Shown here piece after piece: positions 1 to 5,397 of a stretch of 20,570 nt of DNA. The DNA is taken from the IMG/VR virus record IMGVR_UViG_3300025423_000107, positions 1 through 20,570 of that record; one strand, written 5' to 3'. The first letter of the stretch is position 1; each line of letters starts with the position of its first letter. The notes beneath the pieces were generated by a model. It was not told the origin of the DNA. It saw only the letters and a list, made by a program, of their open reading frames with translations, and ran no database searches. Made by a program: the position numbers and the translations under genes. The DNA comes from a virus.

Positions 1-165
1 AAAACAAAAAAAGATAACACTGCGATTACTTTTGAAGTAGGCCCTGAAATTAAAGATTATTTGACAAATCCAATGAAGATTGATGATGGAAGAACAATAG
101 GCCAAGCCAATCGTGATGGCCTTCACGCCCGTCTAGATGCATTGCTGGACGCAAATTTGGAGTAA
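1..165 (+). CDS. Hypothetical phage protein, 5' end outside the window
   Basis: Frame 1 is open from the first base to the TAA at 163-165, giving the last 54 residues of a protein that begins upstream. The visible part starts KTKKDNTAIT and ends LDALLDANLE. It is soluble, mixed charge, with a helical-looking acidic C-terminus and no motif I recognise. It ends 2 nt before the next start codon, so the two are probably co-transcribed. Without the N-terminus no family can be assigned. Confidence 0.6.
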   Translation, partial: KTKKDNTAITFEVGPEIKDYLTNPMKIDDGRTIGQANRDGLHARLDALLDANLE

Positions 166-167
166 CC

Positions 168-368
168 ATGGATAAGCTAAAAGCCATTTTGTTTTTAATT
201 AAATGCGTTGCATGGATCTCATGGCAAATAATTTTGGGCCGCAAATGGAACATGATCCAAGTAAACCTAGAACAACCCAATGGAAAAAGATTGCATGTAA
301 CTTATCAAAAAACCTTTAAAGGTTATGAGCTACATCAATGGATGCAAGAAAGGTATCCTGAAAAATGA
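168..368 (+). CDS. Small hypothetical protein with hydrophobic N-terminus
   Basis: A 66-aa product. Residues about 6-24 are strongly hydrophobic (AILFLIKCVAWISWQIILG), which could be a single membrane segment or a buried amphipathic helix, interrupted by one lysine. The remainder is polar (QPNGKRLHVTYQ...). The start is preceded by TTGGAG at 158-163, which overlaps the upstream stop and gives plausible Shine-Dalgarno spacing. It overlaps the next gene by the 4-nt ATGA at 365-368, indicating translational coupling. I do not recognise the family; membrane association is inference. Confidence 0.6.
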   Translation: MDKLKAILFLIKCVAWISWQIILGRKWNMIQVNLEQPNGKRLHVTYQKTFKGYELHQWMQERYPEK

Positions 369-703
369 ATCAGAAAGACATTAACGACGCAGTAGATTAC
401 CTATACACCCATGGTAAGAAGTACGCAGAAGCCAAGGCCCAGCGTACCTACCTTGAGGAGTACCGCAAAAGCCAAAAGGCTATGCTGATGAAGACAGCTA
501 TGCAAAACGGCGTAAAGACCGTTGCGGCGGCTGAAATAGAAGCTTATGCAGATGCATCCTACCTAGAGGTGCTAAAGGGCCTAGCGGCGGCTGTAGAGGC
601 CGAAGAGACACTCAGATGGGGATTGGTATCAGCTCAGGCCCGTATTGAGGTTTGGAGGTCTACAGAGGCCAGCAATAGAGTCATGGACAGAGCGGCAATG
701 TAA
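365..703 (+). CDS. Conserved phage protein of unknown function, alpha-helical
   Basis: A 112-aa, almost entirely helical, Ala/Glu/Lys-rich protein. It matches a pattern I recall from small phage proteins near recombination genes: AxAxRxYLEEYRKS, then AxxxEAYADxxY, then LxAAVEAEExLRW and AxxRIEVWR. It has no Cys/His cluster and no membrane segment. The start codon overlaps the stop of the upstream gene (ATGA), so translation is probably coupled. The family resemblance is from memory and the function is unknown. Confidence 0.75.
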   Translation: MNQKDINDAVDYLYTHGKKYAEAKAQRTYLEEYRKSQKAMLMKTAMQNGVKTVAAAEIEAYADASYLEVLKGLAAAVEAEETLRWGLVSAQARIEVWRSTEASNRVMDRAAM

Positions 704-713
704 GGGGATAAAA

Positions 714-1007
714 ATGAAAAGAATTGACGAGAAAGCAGTATTTTCAAAAGAACAATTAGCAAGGGATCACCGATTAGCAGTCATAGCAATGATCCAGCAA
801 CAGATCGATGTAGTCCAAGGCATCATGGAAAGGCATCAGGAGCTCGTTAAGGGCCCGATCCACTACAACATGTGTGCTGGCCTTATCGATCAGTTAAAAG
901 CTCATGCAGTAGCCGCATTTAACGATTCCGGTTCCACTGCCCCATCTACTCCTGATGGGGCCCCTACAACCTATTTTCAATTCCCTGACGAAAAATTTGG
1001 ACTATGA
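714..1007 (+). CDS. Hypothetical phage protein
   Basis: A 97-aa product. The open frame extends upstream to an ATG at 645 inside the previous gene, but the ATG at 714 has AAGGGGA at 702-708 just upstream and starts after the preceding stop, so 714 is preferred. The first 75 residues look helical (KEQLARDHRLAVIAMIQQQID...). The last 25 are Ser/Thr/Pro/Asp-rich and end in an aromatic tail, FQFPDEKFGL. It overlaps the HNH-like gene by ATGA. No function is assigned. Confidence 0.6.
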   Translation: MKRIDEKAVFSKEQLARDHRLAVIAMIQQQIDVVQGIMERHQELVKGPIHYNMCAGLIDQLKAHAVAAFNDSGSTAPSTPDGAPTTYFQFPDEKFGL

Positions 1008-1276
1008 ATAATAGCCTGACGAAGAAAGAACGGGAATGGATAGGACGAGTAAAGGAGCTACCTTGCTCAGTCTGTGGACAGGAAGGCCCCAGCGATGCCC
1101 ACCATATCAAGCAAAGCTGTAGTTATGCGGTCGTAGCCCTGTGCAAGTCATGCCATCAGGGGTCAAGAATGGGTTGGCATGGGGAGAAAACTGCTTGGCG
1201 TATAGCCAAAATGGAAGAAATTGACGCTTTGAACGTCACATTGAAGAATTTATTTGCTCAAAAGCAACAATATTAG
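1004..1276 (+). CDS. Ref/HNH-like zinc-binding nuclease candidate
   Basis: A 90-aa protein with a compact metal-binding signature: C21-x2-C24 (LPCSVCG), the pair H33-H34 in DAHHIKQ, C39, then C47-x2-C50-H51 and H59 (WHGEK). A CxxC then HH then CxxCH order is typical of small HNH/treble-clef nucleases in phage recombination loci. It most resembles the P1 Ref (RecA-dependent nuclease) and DUF968-type proteins. I infer a single-strand-directed or structure-directed nuclease role in phage recombination. It is shorter than P1 Ref and may lack Ref's DNA-binding N-terminal part. It overlaps the upstream gene by ATGA and is followed by a promoter-bearing gap. The zinc site is visible; the specific activity is inferred. 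Confidence 0.75.
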   Translation: MNNSLTKKEREWIGRVKELPCSVCGQEGPSDAHHIKQSCSYAVVALCKSCHQGSRMGWHGEKTAWRIAKMEEIDALNVTLKNLFAQKQQY

Positions 1277-1308
1277 GGTTTTCCTTAGAAAAATAAATCA
1301 AAAAAGAC

Positions 1309-1336
1309 TTGCAAGACTCTAACTTTCTGTTACAGT
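1309..1336 (+). promoter_or_regulatory. Promoter P1 with TCTAAC-N5-GTTA dyad
   Basis: A weak sigma-70-like promoter: TTGCAA at 1309-1314, a 16-bp spacer and TACAGT at 1331-1336. The dyad TAAC-TTTCT-GTTA at 1320-1332 runs over the spacer and the first two bases of the -10 box. The same dyad in the same register occurs at 3889-3901 and 4621-4633, so it is probably an operator or activator site shared by three transcription units. It drives the gene at 1379. Confidence 0.5.
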
Positions 1337-1344
1337 CTTACTTA

Positions 1345-1358
1345 CTGCAACGTCGCAG
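1345..1358 (+). promoter_or_regulatory. 5'-terminal mRNA hairpin, copy 1
   Basis: CTGC (1345-1348), loop AACGTC, GCAG (1355-1358), followed by GTTTATTTA and then the ribosome binding site. It begins 9 nt after the putative -10 box, so the transcript would start at or just before the stem. A near-identical leader occurs at 3913-3926. A role in mRNA protection or translation control is inference. Confidence 0.4.
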
Positions 1359-1378
1359 GTTTATTTAAGGAAATGAAA

Positions 1379-1699
1379 ATGATCACAGAAATCCAAGCAA
1401 ACATCCAAGCTCTCGCAACTGTCGAGTCATTGGTAAACGAAATCGACGCATTGTATGTGCTCGATCAAGAAGCCAAAGCATTGGCTGACAAAGTTAAAGC
1501 AATGAAGTCCGACATCGCCAACAAGTACGGCGAAGGCAAACACGCTGGCGAATTGCACAGCGTAGAAGTTAAGTTGGTTCAAGTTTCCGGCACAGTTGAC
1601 TACGCCGCTTTGTGCGTTGAGTACGGCATTACAGAAGAGACACTCAACAAGTTCCGCAAAGAAGGTCGTGCTGACATTCGTGTTTCACCTAAAAAATAA
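1379..1699 (+). CDS. Small conserved phage protein, probably highly expressed
   Basis: A 106-aa product starting at the ATG at 1379. An in-frame ATG lies at 1373, but AAGGA at 1367-1371 is 7 nt from 1379 and only 1 nt from 1373. The N-terminal half is a long helix (IQANIQALATVESLVNEI, then DQEAKALADKVKAMKSDIANKYG). The C-terminal half has a VDYAAL...YGITEETL segment and ends ADIRVSPKK. It resembles small phage proteins encoded near recombination or exonuclease genes, but I cannot name a family. It has its own promoter, a 5' hairpin and a following C(TTCG)G hairpin. Leucine is mostly TTG and arginine CGT/CGC, as in the capsid gene, consistent with high expression. Function unknown. Confidence 0.8.
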   Translation: MITEIQANIQALATVESLVNEIDALYVLDQEAKALADKVKAMKSDIANKYGEGKHAGELHSVEVKLVQVSGTVDYAALCVEYGITEETLNKFRKEGRADIRVSPKK

Positions 1700-1702
1700 T
1701 TC

Positions 1703-1720
1703 ATGGGGCTTCGGCCCCAT
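1703..1720 (+). terminator. C(TTCG)G tetraloop hairpin, possible intrinsic terminator
   Basis: ATGGGGC (1703-1709), TTCG, GCCCCAT (1714-1720) form a perfect 7-bp stem with the very stable C(UUCG)G loop, 4 nt after the TAA of the upstream gene (1697-1699). An A-rich tract precedes it (AAAAAATAATTC). Only CTTTACTT follows, not a clean U-run, so termination may be partial or the hairpin may stabilise the 3' end. Confidence 0.55.
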
Positions 1721-1738
1721 CTTTACTTGGAGAATCAA

Positions 1739-1936
1739 ATGACAACAGCATGGACTAAAGAAAACGTAGTAGTGATGCACAACGACTACGACAATACTTG
1801 GACAGTTAAAACCATTCCATTAACCTACCTACAAGCTGTACGGTTTGTAATGGCTAAACGCTGGAACTACGCACTTAACAAAGGCACAGTCAAGATCGTG
1901 ACCTTAGATCAACTTGAAAATATGGGAGTCGCATAA
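1739..1936 (+). CDS. Small hypothetical phage protein
   Basis: A 65-aa product. The frame is open from an ATG at 1703, but that codon lies inside the hairpin and lacks a ribosome binding site. The ATG at 1739 follows TTGGAGA (1727-1733) with good spacing. The protein is mixed alpha/beta, rich in aromatic residues (MTTAWTKENVVVMHNDYDNT, then RFVMAKRWNYALNKGTV). It overlaps the next gene by one base (TAATG). No family is recognised. Confidence 0.65.
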   Translation: MTTAWTKENVVVMHNDYDNTWTVKTIPLTYLQAVRFVMAKRWNYALNKGTVKIVTLDQLENMGVA

Positions 1937-2319
1937 TGTACGGATCACTAATTAATCGCCTGCAAGAACGCATGGTAGTCGGGGCTCCGGCCCCAACAGT
2001 TGGCATGGGAGTCACGATGACTTCCTACTCTGATCGCCACGCTGGCACCATCATCAAAGTAGAGAAGGCAGGCAAGGGCTTGCTAATCCACGTTCAGCAA
2101 GATAATGTAAAACGTATCGACAACAACGGGATATCCGAAAGTCAGGACTATGAGTTCTCACCAAACCCTAACGGCCCTGTGTATTACTACAAGCAAAAAG
2201 AACCTAATTGCCGCTGGGTTCAGATGTATATCAATCCTGAAACTGGTAGATTTAACAAAACAGATGCCGGGGGTTTATTTGTAGGTGAGCGTGACGAGTA
2301 CTACGACTTTTCTTTTTAA
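1936..2319 (+). CDS. Conserved phage protein with SDR...TI and DNNGISESQDYEF motifs
   Basis: A 127-aa, beta-rich protein. It has the order GMGVTMTSYSDRHAGTIIKV (about 23-42), QQDNVKRIDNNGISESQDYE (about 54-73), and a C-terminal GLFVGERDEYYDFSF. I recall this pattern from unannotated proteins in many tailed phages, often in early or accessory regions. There are no catalytic motifs I can name and no Cys cluster. Its start overlaps the upstream stop by one base. A GGGGC-TCCG-GCCCC inverted repeat at 1981-1994 lies inside the coding sequence. Conserved, function unknown. Confidence 0.75.
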   Translation: MYGSLINRLQERMVVGAPAPTVGMGVTMTSYSDRHAGTIIKVEKAGKGLLIHVQQDNVKRIDNNGISESQDYEFSPNPNGPVYYYKQKEPNCRWVQMYINPETGRFNKTDAGGLFVGERDEYYDFSF

Positions 2320-2328
2320 GGAGGCAGT

Positions 2329-2541
2329 ATGCATAAAGACAATGATCACATTTGGACATCGGCAGGTACCGATATCACCATTCGCTGGCGTGCCCTTGGC
2401 TGGGTGCCTGCCAGCGAGCTGGAAGAGTACAAGACAAAGTGGAAGTACTACCAAGAGCTTCCACTGCGTAAGCTGGACGACCTTGGACGTAAACAGTACG
2501 AAGAGGTTTTACGCCGGGCCAAAGTGTCGAGGATTAGATGA
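2329..2541 (+). CDS. Small hypothetical phage protein
   Basis: A 70-aa product preceded by the strong Shine-Dalgarno AAGGAGG at 2319-2325, which fixes the start. The N-terminal half has tryptophans (DHIWTSAGTDITIRWRALGW), as in short beta-hairpin phage proteins. The rest is a charged helix rich in Lys, Arg and Glu (ELEEYKTKWKYYQEL... RRAKVSRIR). It overlaps the next gene by ATGA. An overlapping frame (2285-2551) has no comparable binding site and is rejected. Function unknown. Confidence 0.65.
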   Translation: MHKDNDHIWTSAGTDITIRWRALGWVPASELEEYKTKWKYYQELPLRKLDDLGRKQYEEVLRRAKVSRIR

Positions 2542-2774
2542 AGCCACATAGACATGCACAACTAATCAAAGCATGGGCTGATGGTGCTCAAATTGAATAT
2601 TGGGATTTCAAGGGAGATTGGGTAGAAGTATCAAATCCTTGTTGGGAACTAGAAATGTATCGAATTAAACCTGAATCTAAACCATTTCAACGATCAATGA
2701 TTTTGGAATTGGAATTGCTTTTAGAAAAAGATGGCCCATTGATGCGTATTGTTGATGCCAAAATTAGAAAATGA
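2538..2774 (+). CDS. Conserved phage protein of the HAxLIKAWADGAxIxYW type
   Basis: A 78-aa product. It starts MKPHRHAQLIKAWADGA, then an aromatic strand EYWDFKGDWVEVSNPCWELE and MYRIKPESKP. I recognise this pattern from small proteins encoded in many phages of Gram-negative bacteria: a helix with AWADGA, a W-x-D/E strand and YRIKP. No function is established that I know of. The start is coupled to the upstream stop (ATGA), and its own stop overlaps the next start in the same way. It contains one Cys and no membrane segment. Confidence 0.75.
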   Translation: MKPHRHAQLIKAWADGAQIEYWDFKGDWVEVSNPCWELEMYRIKPESKPFQRSMILELELLLEKDGPLMRIVDAKIRK

Positions 2775-2983
2775 AATCAAATAAAAAAAACATTAGCCAA
2801 GAATCATTGGAAAATCTAGTAATTGCTCTTATGCAATGCCGGGACGAGGATGGATTGCTTTTGAATATCAATCCTGCCTTGGCATTCCAAGAGTGGCTAG
2901 TAAATATGTACCCTGAAACACTGAGAAACCATTGGTATGGCATCCATACCTACGAAACACCTGAGAGGAAACCGAATGACTGA
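2771..2983 (+). CDS. Small hypothetical phage protein
   Basis: A 70-aa, acidic-to-neutral product with helices (SQESLENLVIALMQCRDEDG) and an aromatic C-terminal half (FQEWLVNMYPETLRNHWYGIHTYETPERK, given here only as a description of residues 40-68). Translation is coupled to the upstream gene by ATGA at 2771-2774. The 3' end overlaps the next start by 8 nt. No recognisable family and no catalytic motif. Confidence 0.6.
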   Translation: MKSNKKNISQESLENLVIALMQCRDEDGLLLNINPALAFQEWLVNMYPETLRNHWYGIHTYETPERKPND

Positions 2984-3290
2984 AAAGAAGGAAATGAGCC
3001 AATTGCAACGTCAACTACTTGGGGGCGGTGGAGCTATCACATTGTTCACCCAGCAAGAGTTCGATGAGGCAATGGACGTTGAGCAGGGCAAGATCATGAT
3101 GATCGCTATGCAAGCCGCTAAGAAGGCTGTGGAGCTGGAGCGTGAAGAGTGTGCAAAGGTAGCAGAAGCCATGGCGAATGATGAAGATGAAGGTGAAATT
3201 TGTACCGCTATCCGTGATGTTGCCAAAGCCATCCGTACTCGTTTAGACAATAAAAAGGAGGCTCAAAATGGGGTTCTCAAGACGGATTGA
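2976..3290 (+). CDS. Charged helical phage protein with LEREECAKVAE motif
   Basis: A 104-aa product. The frame extends upstream to 2937, but GAGAGGAAA at 2963-2971 points to the ATG at 2976. It begins MTEKKEMSQLQRQLLGGGG, then is mostly helical. The stretch AVELEREECAKVAEAMAND (about 55-73), then an acidic patch and AIRDVAKAIRTRLDN, follows a pattern often seen in small phage proteins (ER-x-CAKVAE ... AIR). No function is known to me. Its last 23 nt overlap the next gene. Confidence 0.65.
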   Translation: MTEKKEMSQLQRQLLGGGGAITLFTQQEFDEAMDVEQGKIMMIAMQAAKKAVELEREECAKVAEAMANDEDEGEICTAIRDVAKAIRTRLDNKKEAQNGVLKTD

Positions 3291-3525
3291 TCCAGTAGCA
3301 CGAATCAGAGAGCAGATTGATGTACAAGAAAAGGTAGAACGCCTTGGGATGAGTATTCCCTTGGAGTTCAAGAACGAGGACATGGAGAACTTGGCAATCT
3401 TTGCCCGGTGCTATGTATTCAGCGGACAACGTCTCAATGAATTCGTGGATGAGATCGTTAAAACAGCATACGAAGAGACTTTTAATTTACTAAAACGCAG
3501 AATGGCGGTGGAAGATGAAGCCTGA
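3268..3525 (+). CDS. Small hypothetical phage protein
   Basis: An 85-aa product. Its start is fixed by a strong AAAAAGGAGG Shine-Dalgarno at about 3252-3261, although it lies inside the 3' end of the preceding gene. The protein is helical and charged (DPVARIREQIDVQEKVERLG), with a central ENLAIFARCYVFSGQRLNEF segment and a helix ending in acidic VEDEA. It overlaps the next gene by 11 nt. No domain is recognised; the size and single helical fold resemble small regulators, but no DNA-binding motif is visible. Confidence 0.65.
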   Translation: MGFSRRIDPVARIREQIDVQEKVERLGMSIPLEFKNEDMENLAIFARCYVFSGQRLNEFVDEIVKTAYEETFNLLKRRMAVEDEA

Positions 3526-3850
3526 AGAGATGGCAAAGGTCAAAGAGATCCTAGAGAAGCTTGACCCTGTCATCCATAAGCACCTGACTAAGCTTATCGC
3601 CAATGAAGGCATCAGTGTGGCCTTAAGTGTCATTACGAACGTCTCTACGACCCTTTTAGCCACTGCTGTGCTCATTGTGGAGAAGCACGAAGGTAATCTT
3701 GACGACTTTATGGCTGTAACACTGGCAGAAACCAAGGCAAAGTACAACTTCGCCCATGCCACAGATAAGACCAGCAAACTTCTAAATAAGGTTATGGGGG
3801 TCAAATCAGAGACTTTTACATGCAATCCCATAAATCCAACAAAGCACTAG
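3515..3850 (+). CDS. Hypothetical phage protein with a 23-residue hydrophobic segment
   Basis: A 111-aa product with an N-terminal charged helix (KPEEMAKVKEILEKLDPVI), a hydrophobic stretch at about 33-55 (ISVALSVITNVSTTLLATAV then LIV) and a Lys/Thr-rich C-terminus. The hydrophobic stretch is long enough to cross a membrane but contains Ser/Thr/Asn, so it could also be a packed helix. The start at 3515 has GGTGGAAG upstream; an internal ATG at 3530 preceded by GAAGAG is an alternative. It is the last gene before promoter P2. Function unknown. Confidence 0.6.
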   Translation: MKPEEMAKVKEILEKLDPVIHKHLTKLIANEGISVALSVITNVSTTLLATAVLIVEKHEGNLDDFMAVTLAETKAKYNFAHATDKTSKLLNKVMGVKSETFTCNPINPTKH

Positions 3851-3863
3851 GGAAAACACCTAG
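3847..3863 (+). terminator. Weak terminator-like hairpin
   Basis: CTAGG (3847-3851), loop GAAAACA, CCTAG (3859-3863) overlaps the stop codon of the upstream gene and precedes ATAAATAATTGTT. The stem is only 5 bp and there is no uniform U-run. Its location just before a new promoter is the main support. Confidence 0.25.
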
Positions 3864-3874
3864 ATAAATAATTG

Positions 3875-3905
3875 TTGACACAAGAATCTAACTTTGAGTT
3901 ATACT
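3875..3905 (+). promoter_or_regulatory. Promoter P2 with TCTAAC-N5-GTTA dyad
   Basis: A perfect -35 TTGACA at 3875-3880 and -10 TATACT at 3900-3905. The spacer is 19 bp, longer than the usual 17, which suggests help from a regulator. The dyad TAAC-TTTGA-GTTA at 3889-3901 has its last two bases as the first two of the -10 box, the same register as at 1320-1332 and 4621-4633. It drives the gene at 3946. Confidence 0.65.
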
Positions 3906-3912
3906 GTCACCA

Positions 3913-3926
3913 CTGCAACGATGCAG
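3913..3926 (+). promoter_or_regulatory. 5'-terminal mRNA hairpin, copy 2
   Basis: CTGC (3913-3916), loop AACGAT, GCAG (3923-3926), then GTTTATTTAGGAGA. It starts 8 nt after the -10 box, so the transcript would begin at the stem. It matches the leader at 1345-1358 in stem, loop start and the following GTTTATTTA. Confidence 0.4.
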
Positions 3927-3945
3927 GTTTATTTAGGAGAACCAA

Positions 3946-4614
3946 ATGACTTTTAGAGATTATTCACACGTCGAGCACCCTGAAGCTTACGCTCAGGCTG
4001 TACGGGCCAACATCATTGGCAACGCCCAAAAGACTTGGCGTAAAAACACTCCCGATCATGCAGTGATCGAAGCCTTCATTAGCACTGGTCGTGACGTTGA
4101 AATCCATGGAGTTGTGTATTCAGACAACTTCGTAGGTAGCTTGGCTAAAGCTTTTGACACCTACGGCAAACTGACTGAAAAGCAATCTGCCGCTGTACTC
4201 AACATGATTGCTAAGGCTGACGAGCGTCGTGCCGCAATGACTAAAGCCATTGAAGAGCAAAAGGCCCGTAGTGCTCACTTAGGTGTAGAGAACGAGCGTG
4301 TACAGCTCAAGTTGCATGTGGACAAAGTAGTTGAAGTAGAAGTACAGAAGTTCTCCTACTATGACAGCTCTACCATGTACATCTACCTGATGCGTGATGA
4401 GGCTGGCAACCGTATCGTTTACAAGACCAAGGCAGTTCTTGGCCTGAGCGTTAAGGGCGATGACTTCAATCAGTTCTTCCCAGTATTGGAAAAGGCTGAT
4501 ATCGAGCTCAAAGCTACCATCAAGGCCCACGCAGAGTACAAGGGTGAGAAGCAAACCATTATTCAGCGTGCCAAAGTAACCCTAATCGAAACAAAAGAAA
4601 CAGAAGAGGCGTGA
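3946..4614 (+). CDS. 222-aa phage protein with probable nucleic-acid-binding C-terminal domain
   Basis: Start fixed by AGGAGA at 3935-3940. The N-terminal part (about 1-60) is mixed. Residues about 65-105 (SLAKAFDTYGKLTEKQSAAV then LNMIAKADERRAAM) form a helical module I recall from phage and plasmid DNA-metabolism proteins. Residues about 115-218 are beta-rich (ERVQLKLHVDKVVEVEV, then TMYIYLMRDEAGNRIVYKT) and end with IKAHAEYKGEKQTIIQRAKV. That final IKxHxEYKGxKQTxxxRAK signature recurs in small phage and actinobacterial proteins that look like OB folds. I infer single-strand or RNA binding in replication or recombination. It has its own best-quality promoter and CGT-biased arginine codons, suggesting high expression. 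The exact function is not established. Confidence 0.8.
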   Translation: MTFRDYSHVEHPEAYAQAVRANIIGNAQKTWRKNTPDHAVIEAFISTGRDVEIHGVVYSDNFVGSLAKAFDTYGKLTEKQSAAVLNMIAKADERRAAMTKAIEEQKARSAHLGVENERVQLKLHVDKVVEVEVQKFSYYDSSTMYIYLMRDEAGNRIVYKTKAVLGLSVKGDDFNQFFPVLEKADIELKATIKAHAEYKGEKQTIIQRAKVTLIETKETEEA

Positions 4615-4621
4615 TGCCTCT
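4605..4621 (+). other. Hairpin over the stop codon
   Basis: AGAGGC (4605-4610), loop GTGAT, GCCTCT (4616-4621): a perfect 6-bp stem whose loop holds the TGA stop (4612-4614). It abuts and shares one base with the dyad at 4621-4633. No U-run follows, so it is not a standard terminator; it may be an attenuating or processing hairpin between P2 and P3 transcripts. Confidence 0.3.
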
Positions 4622-4637
4622 AACTCAATGTTAGAAT
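4621..4637 (+). promoter_or_regulatory. Promoter P3 -10 region with TCTAAC-N5-GTTA dyad
   Basis: The dyad TAAC-TCAAT-GTTA (4621-4633; the preceding TC gives TCTAAC as in the other two) runs into TAGAAT at 4632-4637, a 5/6 match to the -10 consensus. No convincing -35 lies upstream. Register of dyad and -10 is the same as in P1 and P2. The hairpin leader of those two is absent here. It would drive the gene at 4657. Confidence 0.45.
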
Positions 4638-4656
4638 CTATTCACTGGAGAACAAA

Positions 4657-4923
4657 ATGATGGACGAATTTAAAACAATGGCAGAGATCACAAACAAAGC
4701 TTTTGAGCAGGCCACAAGCCTCATGGCTTATTGTGATTACATCGCTGAATTGATTAGCAAAGAGATGAAGGCAGAAGACGACAAGTACATGCGTCTGCTT
4801 GGTAGCGTAAGCCGCCCCCAATACGACCTTGGCCCACAAGGCCAGTTCCAGTCAACCAAGAAGACCATCAACGTAGAAGACCGTTATGGCAAGAAATACA
4901 AAATCACAGTGGAGGAGGCATGA
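4657..4923 (+). CDS. Small hypothetical phage protein
   Basis: An 88-aa product. ATG codons at 4657 and 4660 are both compatible with TGGAGA at 4646-4651, so the start may be one codon later. Residues about 1-40 are a helix (EITNKAFEQATSLMAYCDYI). The centre is Gly/Gln/Pro-rich (SRPQYDLGPQGQFQSTKK), and the C-terminus has a short strand pair (YGKKYKITVEEA). It is the first gene after promoter P3 and overlaps the membrane-protein gene by ATGA. No family is recognised. Confidence 0.65.
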   Translation: MMDEFKTMAEITNKAFEQATSLMAYCDYIAELISKEMKAEDDKYMRLLGSVSRPQYDLGPQGQFQSTKKTINVEDRYGKKYKITVEEA

Positions 4924-5141
4924 ATGTCTACAAGGTACAGGAGGAGTCGATCCTCGATCGGATCATCATTGGTGCATTGTTTATTATCTCTGTGTTTGCC
5001 TTGGCTTTTGCTCCTGATGTGTTTATGGTCGAGCAAGTAACCTATGACTGCCGGATGGCATCTTACCCAACAGCAGTAGACGTGCCCCAGTCAGTTATTA
5101 GAGAATGTAGAAACCAACTTAAGGATCATCATGGCAACTAA
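4920..5141 (+). CDS. Small single-pass membrane protein with two Cys
   Basis: A 73-aa product with one clear membrane segment at about residues 14-35 (RIIIGALFIISVFALAFAPD). A short N-terminal tail precedes it, and the C-terminal tail carries two cysteines (YDCRM... and IRECRNQ). If the C-terminus is periplasmic, a disulfide is possible. I recall similar tails (YDCRxA ... P ... xxCR) in small phage proteins of unknown role. The start is preceded by GTGGAGGAGG and coupled by ATGA. It could be a holin, a superinfection factor or a membrane anchor; the sequence does not decide. Confidence 0.7.
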   Translation: MNVYKVQEESILDRIIIGALFIISVFALAFAPDVFMVEQVTYDCRMASYPTAVDVPQSVIRECRNQLKDHHGN

Positions 5142-5391
5142 AGCACCAGTAAAGAAAGCGGCAATCCTGACGGCAAAGCCTGCTGTTAAGAAACCAGCTA
5201 AGGCAGTGGAAAAAAAGTTTGACATGCCGCAGGAAGTATCTGACTGGATCGAGAGGGCCTCAAGCATCATGAAGAACCAAAAAGGGCAGATTGACGAGCT
5301 TAAGGCAGAAAATAAAGATCTCAAGTCATACCGGGCATGGGCAGAGAAGCGTATCTTGCAGATGGACATTGCAGATAGAGAGAACAACTAA
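5131..5391 (+). CDS. Lys/Ala-rich histone-like tail plus coiled coil
   Basis: An 86-aa product. The first 30 residues are Lys/Ala/Pro-rich (MATKAPVKKAAILTAKPAVK then KPAKAVEKK), like histone H1-type tails. The rest is a charged helix with heptad character (MKNQKGQIDELKAENKDLKS). AAGGA lies upstream at about 5120 and the start overlaps the upstream gene by 11 nt. I infer nucleic-acid or membrane-surface contact through the basic tail and self-association through the coiled coil. The family is unknown and the role is inference. Confidence 0.65.
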   Translation: MATKAPVKKAAILTAKPAVKKPAKAVEKKFDMPQEVSDWIERASSIMKNQKGQIDELKAENKDLKSYRAWAEKRILQMDIADRENN

Positions 5392-5397
5392 AGACTA

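Noticed and set aside
1981-1994. GGGGC-TCCG-GCCCC hairpin as a terminator
   Set aside because: Inside a conserved coding sequence with no U-run; encodes VGAPAPT and is explained by codon choice.
2285-2551. 88-codon frame overlapping 2329-2541
   Set aside because: Different frame from the gene with a perfect AAGGAGG site; Ser/Thr/Cys-rich product without a signature.
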